NCBI GenBank assembly: GCA_025350645.1
Contig: JANXXM010000156.1
Coordinates: 1-36,476 of the forward strand
DNA from: Ferruginibacter sp.
GTDB lineage: Bacteria > Bacteroidota > Bacteroidia > Chitinophagales > Chitinophagaceae
Direction: 5' to 3'
Length of the DNA stretch: 36,476 nt
The notes below the pieces were generated by a model. The model did no database searches, was not told where the DNA came from, and saw only the letters and a list, made by a program, of their open reading frames with translations. This document shows positions 27,003 to 33,769 of the stretch, one piece after another. Within the stretch, counting starts at the first letter, position 1; every line of letters begins with the position of its first letter. Both the position numbers and the translations under genes were made by a program.

Positions 27003-27032
27003 TTTCACTACATACTGAAAGTATAAAAACAT
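27003..27032 (+). promoter_or_regulatory. Operator-like repeat, copy 1, upstream of the GbsR-type gene
   Basis: An 18-bp imperfect palindrome TTTCACTACATACTGAAA (27003-27020) with TTTCA/TGAAA arms is followed by GTATAAAAACAT. A nearly identical 30-bp copy (28 of 30 bases) lies at 27587. A candidate -7 element TATCTTTA (27037-27044) stands so that the -33 position falls on the right arm of the palindrome, as expected of a repressor site. The gene begins 29 bases downstream. Confidence 0.65.
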
Positions 27033-27061
27033 TTCCTATCTTTATCGTCTAAGAAAGTATC

Positions 27062-27568
27062 ATGGATTTTGAAGCATCAAAAGAAAAATTTATTCAAACC
27101 TGGGGGGTATTAGGCGGGAGCTGGGGTATAAACCGTACCATGGCGCAAATTCATGCTTTATTATTGGTAAGCCATGTAGCCCTATCTGCAGAAGATATTA
27201 TGGAACAGTTACAAATTTCCCGGGGCAATGCAAATCAAAATATAAGAGATCTTATAGACTGGGGGCTTGTTTTTAGAGAATTTAAAACCGGGGAACGGAA
27301 AGAATTTTTTACTGCAGAAAAAGACATTTGGGCAGTGGCAAAGCAAATTGTAAAAGAGCGCAGAAAAAGAGAAATAGAACCTGTGCGTAAAATATTAAGT
27401 GAACTAAAAAACACAAAAACAAATAAGGAAAGCGATGCGCAGAAACATTTTGTAAAAATGATTGGGAACATAGAAGATGTGGTGGGTAAAATGGATAACA
27501 GTGTAGAAAAATTAATTAAACTGGATGAGAGCGCAATTGTAGGTACCCTTTTTAAAATATTTAAATAA
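27062..27568 (+). CDS. GbsR/MarR family transcriptional regulator
   Basis: The 168-residue protein has the GbsR-type start (FIQTWGVLGGSWGINRTMAQIHALLL) with the winged-helix domain in residues about 15-90: SAEDIMEQLQISRGNANQNIRDLIDWGLV as helix-turn-helix, read as two segments, and VFREFKTGERKEFFTAEKD as wing. The C-terminal helices (about 95-168) probably dimerise. GbsR in Bacillus represses choline and glycine-betaine genes; Bacteroidota members often sit beside membrane and redox genes. A 30-bp palindromic element is repeated before this gene and before the next, so autoregulation plus control of the DCC and oxidoreductase genes is the simplest model. Confidence 0.9.
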   Translation: MDFEASKEKFIQTWGVLGGSWGINRTMAQIHALLLVSHVALSAEDIMEQLQISRGNANQNIRDLIDWGLVFREFKTGERKEFFTAEKDIWAVAKQIVKERRKREIEPVRKILSELKNTKTNKESDAQKHFVKMIGNIEDVVGKMDNSVEKLIKLDESAIVGTLFKIFK

Positions 27569-27586
27569 AAATTTTTTATCAAAATG

Positions 27587-27616
27587 TTTCACTAATTACT
27601 GAAAGTATAAAAACAT
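27587..27616 (+). promoter_or_regulatory. Operator-like repeat, copy 2, upstream of the DCC gene
   Basis: This copy reads TTTCACTAATTACTGAAA (27587-27604) followed by GTATAAAAACAT, differing from copy 1 at only two bases in the palindrome centre, and its arms are a closer palindrome (TTTCAsTAATTAsTGAAA). It ends 7 bases before the ATG of the DCC gene, so binding here would sit at the transcription start or in the early transcribed region. It lies in the 55-base gap after the regulator gene. Confidence 0.65.
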
Positions 27617-27623
27617 AACAATC

Positions 27624-28442
27624 ATGAAAACATTAAAAGACCACCAGATTATTTATGATGATGAATGCCCGCTATGCAATGCTTATACCAGTGCATTTGT
27701 AAAGAATGGAATGCTGGCACAAAATGGACGAATGCCCTACAAAACATACGTAGATGCCAATGAATATAATATAGATCTGCAAAAATCGAAAAACCAGATA
27801 GCTTTAATAAATATAAAAACTGGTGAAGCAACATACGGGCTGGATAGTATGTTGAAAATTATAGAACATCGGTATCCCTTTGTAAAAACCTTGTTTAGCA
27901 TAAAATTTATTTACTGGTTCTTTACAAAATTGTATAGTTTTATTTCTTACAACAGAAAGGTAATAGCTCCTGCAAAACTTACTGCACATACTTGTTACCC
28001 GGATTTTAATATTAAATACAGGATTGCCTTCCTTTTTTTCTGCTGGGTAGTGTCCTGTATTATTTTACAACAATATGCTGCGTTGTTTCATTTTCAACAT
28101 TATCCAAAGTATCTGGAGGCTTTTTTATTACTATTGCAAATGCCTAATCAATATTTTTTTATGAAAAATAAAAAGAAAGAAGCTGTACTAAATTACTTTG
28201 GTCATTTATTTTTTATAAGTTTCTTTGGGTGTGTTTTGCTGCTCCCCGTTTTAATTTTTAATAATTATTTTATTCTTCCGTTTCAAATAATTCTCTATTA
28301 TTTTTTTGCTGTACTTCTAGTTCTTATAATCATCCACATAAAAAGAGTAGCGTTATTAGAATTAAATACCCGTCTCTGCTTCAGTTGGATTGCTTTTCGG
28401 CTTTTACTACTTGCTTACATTTTATTAACCAACTACATTTAA
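27624..28442 (+). CDS. DCC-family (DUF393) thiol-disulfide-like protein fused to a membrane domain
   Basis: The first 100 residues are the DCC domain, named for the motif DDECPLC seen at residues 11-17 (IYDDECPLCNAYTSAFVKN), a thioredoxin-like fold with two cysteines. The rest (about 125-272) is hydrophobic with four to five likely membrane helices (FLFFCWVVSCIILQQYAAL, LFFISFFGCVLLLPVLIF, IILYYFFAVLLVLIIIHI). Plain DCC proteins are about 130 residues, so this is a membrane-tethered version. DCC proteins are predicted thiol-disulfide oxidoreductases; the substrate is unknown. It lies between the GbsR-type regulator and an NAD-type oxidoreductase that begins two bases after its stop. Confidence 0.85.
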   Translation: MKTLKDHQIIYDDECPLCNAYTSAFVKNGMLAQNGRMPYKTYVDANEYNIDLQKSKNQIALINIKTGEATYGLDSMLKIIEHRYPFVKTLFSIKFIYWFFTKLYSFISYNRKVIAPAKLTAHTCYPDFNIKYRIAFLFFCWVVSCIILQQYAALFHFQHYPKYLEAFLLLLQMPNQYFFMKNKKKEAVLNYFGHLFFISFFGCVLLLPVLIFNNYFILPFQIILYYFFAVLLVLIIIHIKRVALLELNTRLCFSWIAFRLLLLAYILLTNYI

Positions 28443-28444
28443 TC

Positions 28445-29362
28445 ATGATAAACAAAATAGTAATTTTTGGTTCAAATGGATATATCGGTAAATATCTTAC
28501 GGCACATTTTGAAAAAGATTGCCTGGAGTTGATAACGATATCCCGAAGAAACGAAACCCATTCACAAAAAAACAGAACACATTTGGTATGGGATGGAATA
28601 TCTATAAATACCTGTGCAAGCTATCTTGAAAATGCAGATTTTTTTATAAATCTTGGGGGCAAGTCGGTAAATTGCCGTTACACAGCAAAAAATAAAATGG
28701 AAATCCTTAATTCCCGAATATTAAGTACAACTGCCATTGGCAATGCTATAACATTATTGCAACATCCACCAAAAGTTTGGATGAACATGAGTAGCGCAAC
28801 TATTTACCGGCATGCCCAAGATCACTACCAGGATGAATATACTGGCGAAATAAAAAATGATTTTTCTGTGCAGGTATGCAAAGCCTGGGAAAAAACTTTA
28901 GATGAGTTTGATTTGCCATTTACCAGAAAAATAAAATTAAGAACCGCTATTGTATTAGGCAAAAAGGATGGTGCTTTTCCCCGAATTATTAAGCTGGTAA
29001 AATATTATCTTGGCGGAAAAATGGGTAAGGGCACACAGATATTTAGCTGGATACATGAAGGGGATGTTGCACGTGCTATTGAATTTTTATACAACAATAA
29101 AGAAGCTACAGGCGTTTTTAATGTTGTAAGCCCTAACGCTGTTACCAATAAATTTTTAATGCAAACATTGAGACAAAAACTCGGCATCTCTTTTGGCTTT
29201 CCAACACCTGAATGGTTACTAAAATTTGGTGCAATAGTTATTGGTACAGAAACGGAATTGATTTTAAAAAGCCGTTGGGTTTATCCAGCTAAATTATTAG
29301 AAAGTGGCTTTACATACAAATATGATACTATTGCGAATGCTTGTGAGGAGTTAATACAATAA
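28445..29362 (+). CDS. TIGR01777 family NAD(P)-dependent epimerase/oxidoreductase
   Basis: From ATG 28445 the product has 305 residues and opens with the dinucleotide-binding motif IVIFGSNGYIGKYLT. WDGISINTCASYLENADFFINLGGKSV, read as two segments, and NMSSATIYR correspond to the TIGR01777 pattern, and the C-terminal DUF1731-like part starts around FNVVSPNAVTNKFLMQTL. An ORF starting at 28385 would overlap the DCC gene by 57 bases and adds 20 residues, so the later ATG, two bases after the DCC stop, is chosen. The family is a short-chain dehydrogenase-like group of unknown substrate. It is convergent with the zinc-ribbon gene at a gap of 4 bases. Confidence 0.92.
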   Translation: MINKIVIFGSNGYIGKYLTAHFEKDCLELITISRRNETHSQKNRTHLVWDGISINTCASYLENADFFINLGGKSVNCRYTAKNKMEILNSRILSTTAIGNAITLLQHPPKVWMNMSSATIYRHAQDHYQDEYTGEIKNDFSVQVCKAWEKTLDEFDLPFTRKIKLRTAIVLGKKDGAFPRIIKLVKYYLGGKMGKGTQIFSWIHEGDVARAIEFLYNNKEATGVFNVVSPNAVTNKFLMQTLRQKLGISFGFPTPEWLLKFGAIVIGTETELILKSRWVYPAKLLESGFTYKYDTIANACEELIQ

Positions 29363-29366
29363 ACGT

Positions 29367-29741
29367 TTATTCCTCATTTCTCTTCACTATCAAAAACCAA
29401 TCATTTTCCAGCGGCAAATATCCATATTCATAGCAAAAATAATAAACGTTACCTTTTTGATTACTGTAAGTATGTGTGCCATATTTAAATTGAAACCCAA
29501 GTTGTAACAATTTATCTCTGGTGGTTTTTTTCATTTGTTCTGTATCGGGTAAAAGGCTTTGTAAAATACGGCGGTTTTTACCAAGCGCATTATTTATATT
29601 CCTCACATAATTATTTGCTGCACTTTTAAGGTCATTATTATATGCTGCTCTGCAATAATCATCACAAAATTTTTTATCGCTTCTGCCTTTTAATATTTTT
29701 TCGCATTGCAGGCATTTTGTATCATTTTTCTCCTTAAGCAT
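29367..29741 (-). CDS. Zinc-ribbon protein of unknown function
   Basis: Starting at ATG 29741 the product has 124 residues. Residues about 9-30 form a zinc ribbon: CLQCEKILKGRSDKKFCDDY and then a Cys at the next residue, i.e. CxxC and CxxxC pairs. A helical region with a basic stretch (NNALGKNRRILQSLLPD) and a C-terminal segment rich in aromatic residues follow. The start at 29741 is preferred over 29804 because a promoter with -7 at 29764-29771 would place transcription start inside the longer ORF. The function is unknown; similar conserved Bacteroidota proteins are listed as hypothetical. Confidence 0.75.
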   Translation of the reverse strand: MLKEKNDTKCLQCEKILKGRSDKKFCDDYCRAAYNNDLKSAANNYVRNINNALGKNRRILQSLLPDTEQMKKTTRDKLLQLGFQFKYGTHTYSNQKGNVYYFCYEYGYLPLENDWFLIVKRNEE

Positions 29742-29763
29742 GATGCACATTGGTTTTGGGGTG

Positions 29764-29792
29764 TTAAGATAGTATTTTTTATTTAAACGCAA
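29764..29792 (-). promoter_or_regulatory. Promoter for the zinc-ribbon gene
   Basis: On the minus strand a TTG at the -33 position (29790-29792) is spaced 18 bases from TATCTTAA (29764-29771), close to the Bacteroidota -33 TTG and -7 TAnnTTTG pattern. The start ATG at 29741 lies 22 bases past the -7 element. This is the only candidate here with both elements at about the right spacing. Confidence 0.6.
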
Positions 29793-29825
29793 CCGTTTAC
29801 ACACGATTATAAAGGTAAGTAACAG

Positions 29826-29846
29826 GATAGTCTTCGGCTATCTTTT
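29826..29846 (+). terminator. Short hairpin with UUCG loop and T tract, uncertain role
   Basis: GATAG, bulged T, C, then TTCG loop, G, CTATC and TTTT form a hairpin with the stable cUUCGg tetraloop on the plus strand, upstream of ssb. It would end a plus-strand transcript, yet no plus-strand gene lies just before it. A weak -7-like CATCTTTG (29858-29865) follows, which could serve ssb. The role is unclear. Confidence 0.35.
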
Positions 29847-29956
29847 AAAACCCGCCGCATCTTTGCATTGTCAATCAGGAAAACACTGACTGAATGAAAT
29901 AAAGAAAATTTTTAACCGCTTCACACTTATAAAATGTGGGGCACAAAACAAAAGCT

Positions 29957-30310
29957 ATGTACGCATTAAAAAACAAAGTTCAATTAATTGGTAACCTGGG
30001 TAACACACCAGAAGTAAGAAACACAGAAACTGGAAAAAAGCTCGTACGCTTTTCTGTAGCTACAAACGAAACGTACAAAAATGCACAGGGAGAAAAGATT
30101 ACGGAAACACAATGGCATAATTTAATTGCATGGGGCAAGGTTGCAGATATTGCAGAAAGGTTTTTAATAAAAGGCAGCGAAGTTGCCATAGAAGGCAAAC
30201 TGGTAAACAGAAATTATATGGACAAAGAAGGCAATAAAAAGTACATAACAGAAATTCAGGTAAACGAATTATTATTGCTTAGCAAAGCTACTACAGGAAT
30301 GGTAGCATAG
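29957..30310 (+). CDS. ssb: Single-stranded DNA-binding protein, short form
   Basis: The product from ATG 29957 has 117 residues and is a complete OB-fold: KVQLIGNLGNTPEVRNTETG, VRFSVATNETYKNAQGEK, TQWHNLIAWGKVADIAERFL and GKLVNRNYMDKEGNKKYITE. It binds single-stranded DNA in replication and repair. It ends LLLLSKATTGMVA with no acidic tail (normally DDDLPF-like), which in most SSBs recruits partner proteins. Short, tail-less SSBs of this type occur widely in Bacteroidota, usually next to a tailed paralogue elsewhere, so this is probably normal. A GTG start at 29936 would add seven residues. A strong terminator follows the gene. Confidence 0.93.
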   Translation: MYALKNKVQLIGNLGNTPEVRNTETGKKLVRFSVATNETYKNAQGEKITETQWHNLIAWGKVADIAERFLIKGSEVAIEGKLVNRNYMDKEGNKKYITEIQVNELLLLSKATTGMVA

Positions 30311-30325
30311 TAAATTTTTTGAACG

Positions 30326-30365
30326 AAGAGTATAGATAAATATTATACTCTTTGTTTTTATTTTA
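30326..30365 (+). terminator. Intrinsic terminator of ssb
   Basis: AAGAGTATA (30326-30334), a 9-base loop, and TATACTCTT (30344-30352) make a perfect 9-bp stem, followed by TGTTTTTATTTT. It lies 15 bases after the ssb stop and is the clearest intrinsic terminator seen in the window. Confidence 0.8.
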
Positions 30366-30479
30366 TGGCGGGTGCTGGCAAAAATAGAAGTTGTTTTATT
30401 GTCAGGACATAAATAGCAAAACTAAATCTACATTGGCTTTTCTTTGCTTCTTATTGTAAATATTTCCTGTTTCCCTTCA

Positions 30480-30487
30480 TAACTTTG
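30480..30487 (+). promoter_or_regulatory. Candidate -7 element for the helicase gene
   Basis: TAACTTTG is a perfect TAnnTTTG match, 30 bases upstream of the GTG start of the helicase. The nearest TTG, at 30454, is about 5 bases farther upstream than normal for -33, so only the -7 half is convincing. Confidence 0.5.
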
Positions 30488-30517
30488 AGTATCATTTTCA
30501 TTGCATAAAATTTACCC

Positions 30518-33001
30518 GTGACAGACAATAGTATAGAACGTAACGAAATTTTTGATCTTGCTTTTAGATTTATTACAGAAACTGCAGAAAATATTTTTCT
30601 TACGGGTAAAGCTGGTACAGGTAAAACGACCTTTCTAAAATATTTAAAAAGCAATTGTATAAAAAACATTGTAGTGGCTGCACCTACTGGTGTGGCAGCT
30701 ATAAATGCAGGTGGTGTTACACTGCATAGTTTATTTCAATTACCCTTTCACCCATTTTTACCTACGCGGGCAAACAAAGAAGGCTTACTTGCAAAAATTC
30801 GTTATAACAGGCAACGCCAGCAACTCTTGCGCAAAATGGAATTGCTGGTAATAGATGAAATAAGCATGGTGCGCTGCGACACTATGGATGCAATAGATAC
30901 CATTTTACGAAGTGTTCGCAGAAATCATCATACGCCTTTTGGTGGTGTACAGTTACTTTGCATTGGAGATTTACACCAGTTGCCGCCTGTAGCAAGAAAT
31001 GAAGAGTGGTCTATTTTACAAGAGTATTACAGTTCTCCTTTTTTCTTTGAAAGCCATGCTGTAAAAGAACAAACACCTTTGCTTATAGAACTCAATAAAA
31101 TTTACAGGCAAAAAGAACAATCGTTTGTAGAGTTGCTAAACAAAGTACGTACAAACAATATGGACGAGGATACTTTTGAAGATCTTCATCAAAGATTTAT
31201 TCCTGGATTTTCTCCCCTGGCAAATGAAAATTTTATAACGCTTACTTCACATAACAAACAGGCAGAGCTTATAAACAATAGCCAGATTCAAAAACTTCAT
31301 ACCACTGCTTTTTCCTATAAAGCAATCATAGAAAATGATTTTGCAGAAAATCTTTATCCTGCTGAATTTGATCTTATGTTGAAGGAGGGCGCACAGGTAA
31401 TGTTTTTAAAAAATGACCTTGTAGAAAAAAAGTATTTTAATGGTAAAATAGGTGTGGTTAGATCACTAGAAAAAGAAAAAATAATAGTGGATTGCGATGG
31501 CCTCCATATAGATGTGTACAGAGATACATGGGAAAATAGCCGTTACACCTTAAACCATAAAGATGGTAAACTGGAGCAGGAAGTTCTAGGGTCTTTTTCT
31601 CAATATCCATTAAGGCTTGCGTGGGCAATTACTATCCATAAAAGCCAGGGGCTTACTTTTGAAAAAGTAATGATAGATGCCGGAGCTGCATTTAGCAGCG
31701 GGCAGGTGTATGTGGCACTTAGCCGTTGTACCAGTTTAGGTGGTATTGTATTGCTTTCTAAAATACCACAGGCTGCTATTTTAAGTAATGATAGTGTGGT
31801 GAAGGGCCAGCAATCACTTACACACAAGGGATCCCTTGCAGACAGGTTTGAAGGTGCGAGACAAATTTTTACTCAGCAGCTATTAGAGGCGATATTTTCT
31901 TTTAATGAAACCGCAGATTCCATAGATGTACTGTCATTTCACATAGCCCAGCAAAAAGAAAAACTTAGTGCAAATGCGCAGGAATGGTTAGAAGATTTTA
32001 AAACGCAGTTTTATGTAGAAAAAACTACTGGCGATAAATTTATTCGGCATATTTATGCGCTGATGAAAGATGAGCCGGTTATAGAAAAGAATGCTGCTTT
32101 GCAGGATAGAATTGCTGCTGCTGCAAAACATTTTATTTCTAAAATTGAAGCACTATCACTGCTGGTAAAAAAACAGCCTCTTATTACAGAGCATAAAGAA
32201 ACGGCAGATATTATTAACGAACATCTGCTTACTTGTGCATTAAGTTTATATGCTGCCGTATATTATTTGGCTTACTGCCAGCATGCATTTTCGGTGACTA
32301 CTTTTTTGCAACATAAATTAAATTATGCCGTGCCTAAGCTAAGCATTTCCTGTTATGCCAGCAATAAAAAACATTCTTATAATACGGATAGTCCCAATCC
32401 TGAATTGTATGACAATATAAAACAATGGAGAGATGATATTTGCAATGAAAGCGGTATGGCTATTTACATGATAGCTTCTCATGTAACAATGAAAGACATC
32501 GCTACTTATTTGCCAAAAACAAAAAGGGATCTTTTGCTTATTGCTGGTTTTGGAAAAGCCAAAGTAGAAAAATATGGAGAGGATATAACACAGATGGTAG
32601 AGGAATATTGCGACCGGTATGGCATTGAAACAAATGTTGCAGCAAAAGCATCCAAAAAAGAACGAAAATTAAAACCGGTTTCAGATAAATCTTTAAAACC
32701 AGATACTAAAAAAGTTTCGTTTGATTTATATATTTCAGGTAAGAATTTACAAGAAATTGCGAAAGAAAGAAATCTTACTTTAACCACTGTAGAAGGGCAT
32801 CTTGTTCATTATGTAGAAATAGGAATTTTAGAGGTTTCAAAATTTGTATCGACAGAAAACTACAAAATAATATTTGATGTGCTTGCCAATAAAGGAGAAC
32901 AAACTTTAGCCGACATAAAACCATTAATGCCAGATATAAATTATGGAGAAATACGAATGGTGCAGGCCGCTGAAAAATGGAAAGAACAGTTAATCCAATA
33001 A
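30518..33001 (+). CDS. PIF1-like helicase with HRDC-like and helix-turn-helix C-terminus
   Basis: The 827-residue protein starts with GTG. Residues 1-430 form a superfamily 1B helicase of PIF1/RecD type: Walker A GKAGTGKTTFL (about 30-40), APTGVAAINAGGVTLHS, Walker B LLVIDEISMV, motif III CIGDLHQLPPV, AWAITIHKSQGLTFEKV and YVALSRCTSLGGIVLLS. Residues about 630-710 resemble the HRDC fold, with a MAIYMIASHVTMKDIATYLP start and LLLIAGFGKAKVEKYGE. The last about 100 residues (SFDLYISGKNLQEIAKERN to LTLTTVEGHLVHYVEIG) look like the HTH_40 domain found at RecQ C-termini. PIF1 enzymes unwind DNA forks and G-quadruplexes; the appended domains suggest a RecQ-like DNA-binding role. Confidence 0.93.
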   Translation: MTDNSIERNEIFDLAFRFITETAENIFLTGKAGTGKTTFLKYLKSNCIKNIVVAAPTGVAAINAGGVTLHSLFQLPFHPFLPTRANKEGLLAKIRYNRQRQQLLRKMELLVIDEISMVRCDTMDAIDTILRSVRRNHHTPFGGVQLLCIGDLHQLPPVARNEEWSILQEYYSSPFFFESHAVKEQTPLLIELNKIYRQKEQSFVELLNKVRTNNMDEDTFEDLHQRFIPGFSPLANENFITLTSHNKQAELINNSQIQKLHTTAFSYKAIIENDFAENLYPAEFDLMLKEGAQVMFLKNDLVEKKYFNGKIGVVRSLEKEKIIVDCDGLHIDVYRDTWENSRYTLNHKDGKLEQEVLGSFSQYPLRLAWAITIHKSQGLTFEKVMIDAGAAFSSGQVYVALSRCTSLGGIVLLSKIPQAAILSNDSVVKGQQSLTHKGSLADRFEGARQIFTQQLLEAIFSFNETADSIDVLSFHIAQQKEKLSANAQEWLEDFKTQFYVEKTTGDKFIRHIYALMKDEPVIEKNAALQDRIAAAAKHFISKIEALSLLVKKQPLITEHKETADIINEHLLTCALSLYAAVYYLAYCQHAFSVTTFLQHKLNYAVPKLSISCYASNKKHSYNTDSPNPELYDNIKQWRDDICNESGMAIYMIASHVTMKDIATYLPKTKRDLLLIAGFGKAKVEKYGEDITQMVEEYCDRYGIETNVAAKASKKERKLKPVSDKSLKPDTKKVSFDLYISGKNLQEIAKERNLTLTTVEGHLVHYVEIGILEVSKFVSTENYKIIFDVLANKGEQTLADIKPLMPDINYGEIRMVQAAEKWKEQLIQ

Positions 33002-33086
33002 TCAAATTTCTATGTTTGGTTAAACCAGTAACAATATTATATGTTTTACAATTAAATATGTTTTCTTGCCTTTTTTCTACCCATTT

Positions 33087-33596
33087 TTATCTGCCAAAAT
33101 CATCTTGTACCCTAATAATATCATCTTCGTTGCTAGGGTTTGTTTCATCTGTATGCTGCCATATTTCTGCAATAACTCCCCAATTGTTAGTTCCTACAAG
33201 CCTGTGTCTTTCTCCCTGTTTGAGCTCTACAATATTTCCAATTGATAAACTTTTCTGCGCATTTTCTTCATCTGTATCACTTGTAATTACTGCAGCTTCC
33301 CCTGCTATTAACTTCCATATTTCTGCACGTCTGTTGTGGTATTGCCAGCTCAATCTTTTATTGGGAGCTACCACTAATATTTTGGGGCTTAATTTACCTG
33401 CCCTTGTAAGTTTTTCTCTGGTATAATTCGGAAAATATTCCTTGATGAATTTATCCGCATCGTTTTCTTCAATAACAAAAAATCCTCCCCATGGCCTTAA
33501 TTTATCTATGTTTTGAATACACAAATTTTTATTTTTTAAGTATGCTGTTAATTCTAAAAAGATACTTTCCTTATTACCTGTTTTTTGAAGTTTCAT
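33087..33596 (-). CDS. Cupin protein like the C-terminal domain of type II mannose-6-phosphate isomerase
   Basis: This 169-residue protein begins with a short helix region, then RPWGGFFVIEE (residues 34-44), a hallmark of type II phosphomannose isomerase/guanylyltransferase cupins. Metal-ligand positions appear in YHNRRAEIW (His87, Glu92) and GERHRL (His131), and the C-terminal EDDIIRVQDDFGR is the family signature. It lacks the guanylyltransferase domain. Products of this group are often labelled phosphoheptose or mannose-6-phosphate isomerases; the exact sugar phosphate is unknown. Its ATG follows directly on the stop of a 29-codon membrane peptide gene (TAA-ATG), and it is convergent with the helicase gene. 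Confidence 0.85.
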   Translation of the reverse strand: MKLQKTGNKESIFLELTAYLKNKNLCIQNIDKLRPWGGFFVIEENDADKFIKEYFPNYTREKLTRAGKLSPKILVVAPNKRLSWQYHNRRAEIWKLIAGEAAVITSDTDEENAQKSLSIGNIVELKQGERHRLVGTNNWGVIAEIWQHTDETNPSNEDDIIRVQDDFGR

Positions 33597-33686
33597 TTAA
33601 CTTTTCTTAATAAATGTTTTGTATACAAATACGGTCACAGCACTAAAAAAAAGAACTGACATAACAATTAAAATTATACTTTTCAT
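33597..33686 (-). CDS. Small single-helix membrane peptide (29 aa), coupled to the cupin gene
   Basis: On the minus strand an ATG at 33686 opens a 29-codon frame: MKSIILIVMSVLFFSAV followed by TVFVYKTFIKKS. It consists of a Lys at the start, a hydrophobic helix of about 20 residues and a basic tail, a typical small membrane protein. Its TAA (33597-33599) is followed with no gap by the ATG of the cupin gene, an arrangement of coupled genes. It is too short for normal gene calling and I do not recognise a family. Chance occurrence cannot be excluded, but position, composition and coupling support it. Confidence 0.5.
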   Translation of the reverse strand: MKSIILIVMSVLFFSAVTVFVYKTFIKKS

Positions 33687-33741
33687 GTTTTACATTTAAA
33701 ACAGGCTCTTAGATATTTAACTGGTATGAGTTTTTTATTTT

Positions 33742-33766
33742 GTTTGAAGTATAAAAATACTTAAAC
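33742..33766. other. Hairpin directly after mnmG
   Basis: GTTTgAAGTAT (plus strand, 33742-33752) and ATACTTAAAC (33757-33766) form a 10-bp stem with one bulged base and a short A-rich loop. It begins four bases after the mnmG stop in the direction of mnmG transcription. There is no T tract behind it on the minus strand (the bases are A-rich), so it is at best a processing or weak termination site. Confidence 0.35.
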
Positions 33767-33769
33767 ATT

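Noticed and set aside
28385-28444. Upstream start for the TIGR01777 gene overlapping the DCC gene
   Set aside because: The extra 20 residues are not family-like, and the ATG at 28445 gives the dinucleotide-binding motif at the N-terminus directly after the DCC stop.
29957-30310. Truncated ssb because the acidic tail is missing
   Set aside because: The OB-fold is complete, the stop is followed closely by a strong terminator, and tail-less SSBs of this length are normal in Bacteroidota.
33018-33026. GGTTAAACC palindrome between the convergent helicase and cupin genes, as a bidirectional terminator
   Set aside because: The hairpin would have a one-base loop and no T tract on either side.
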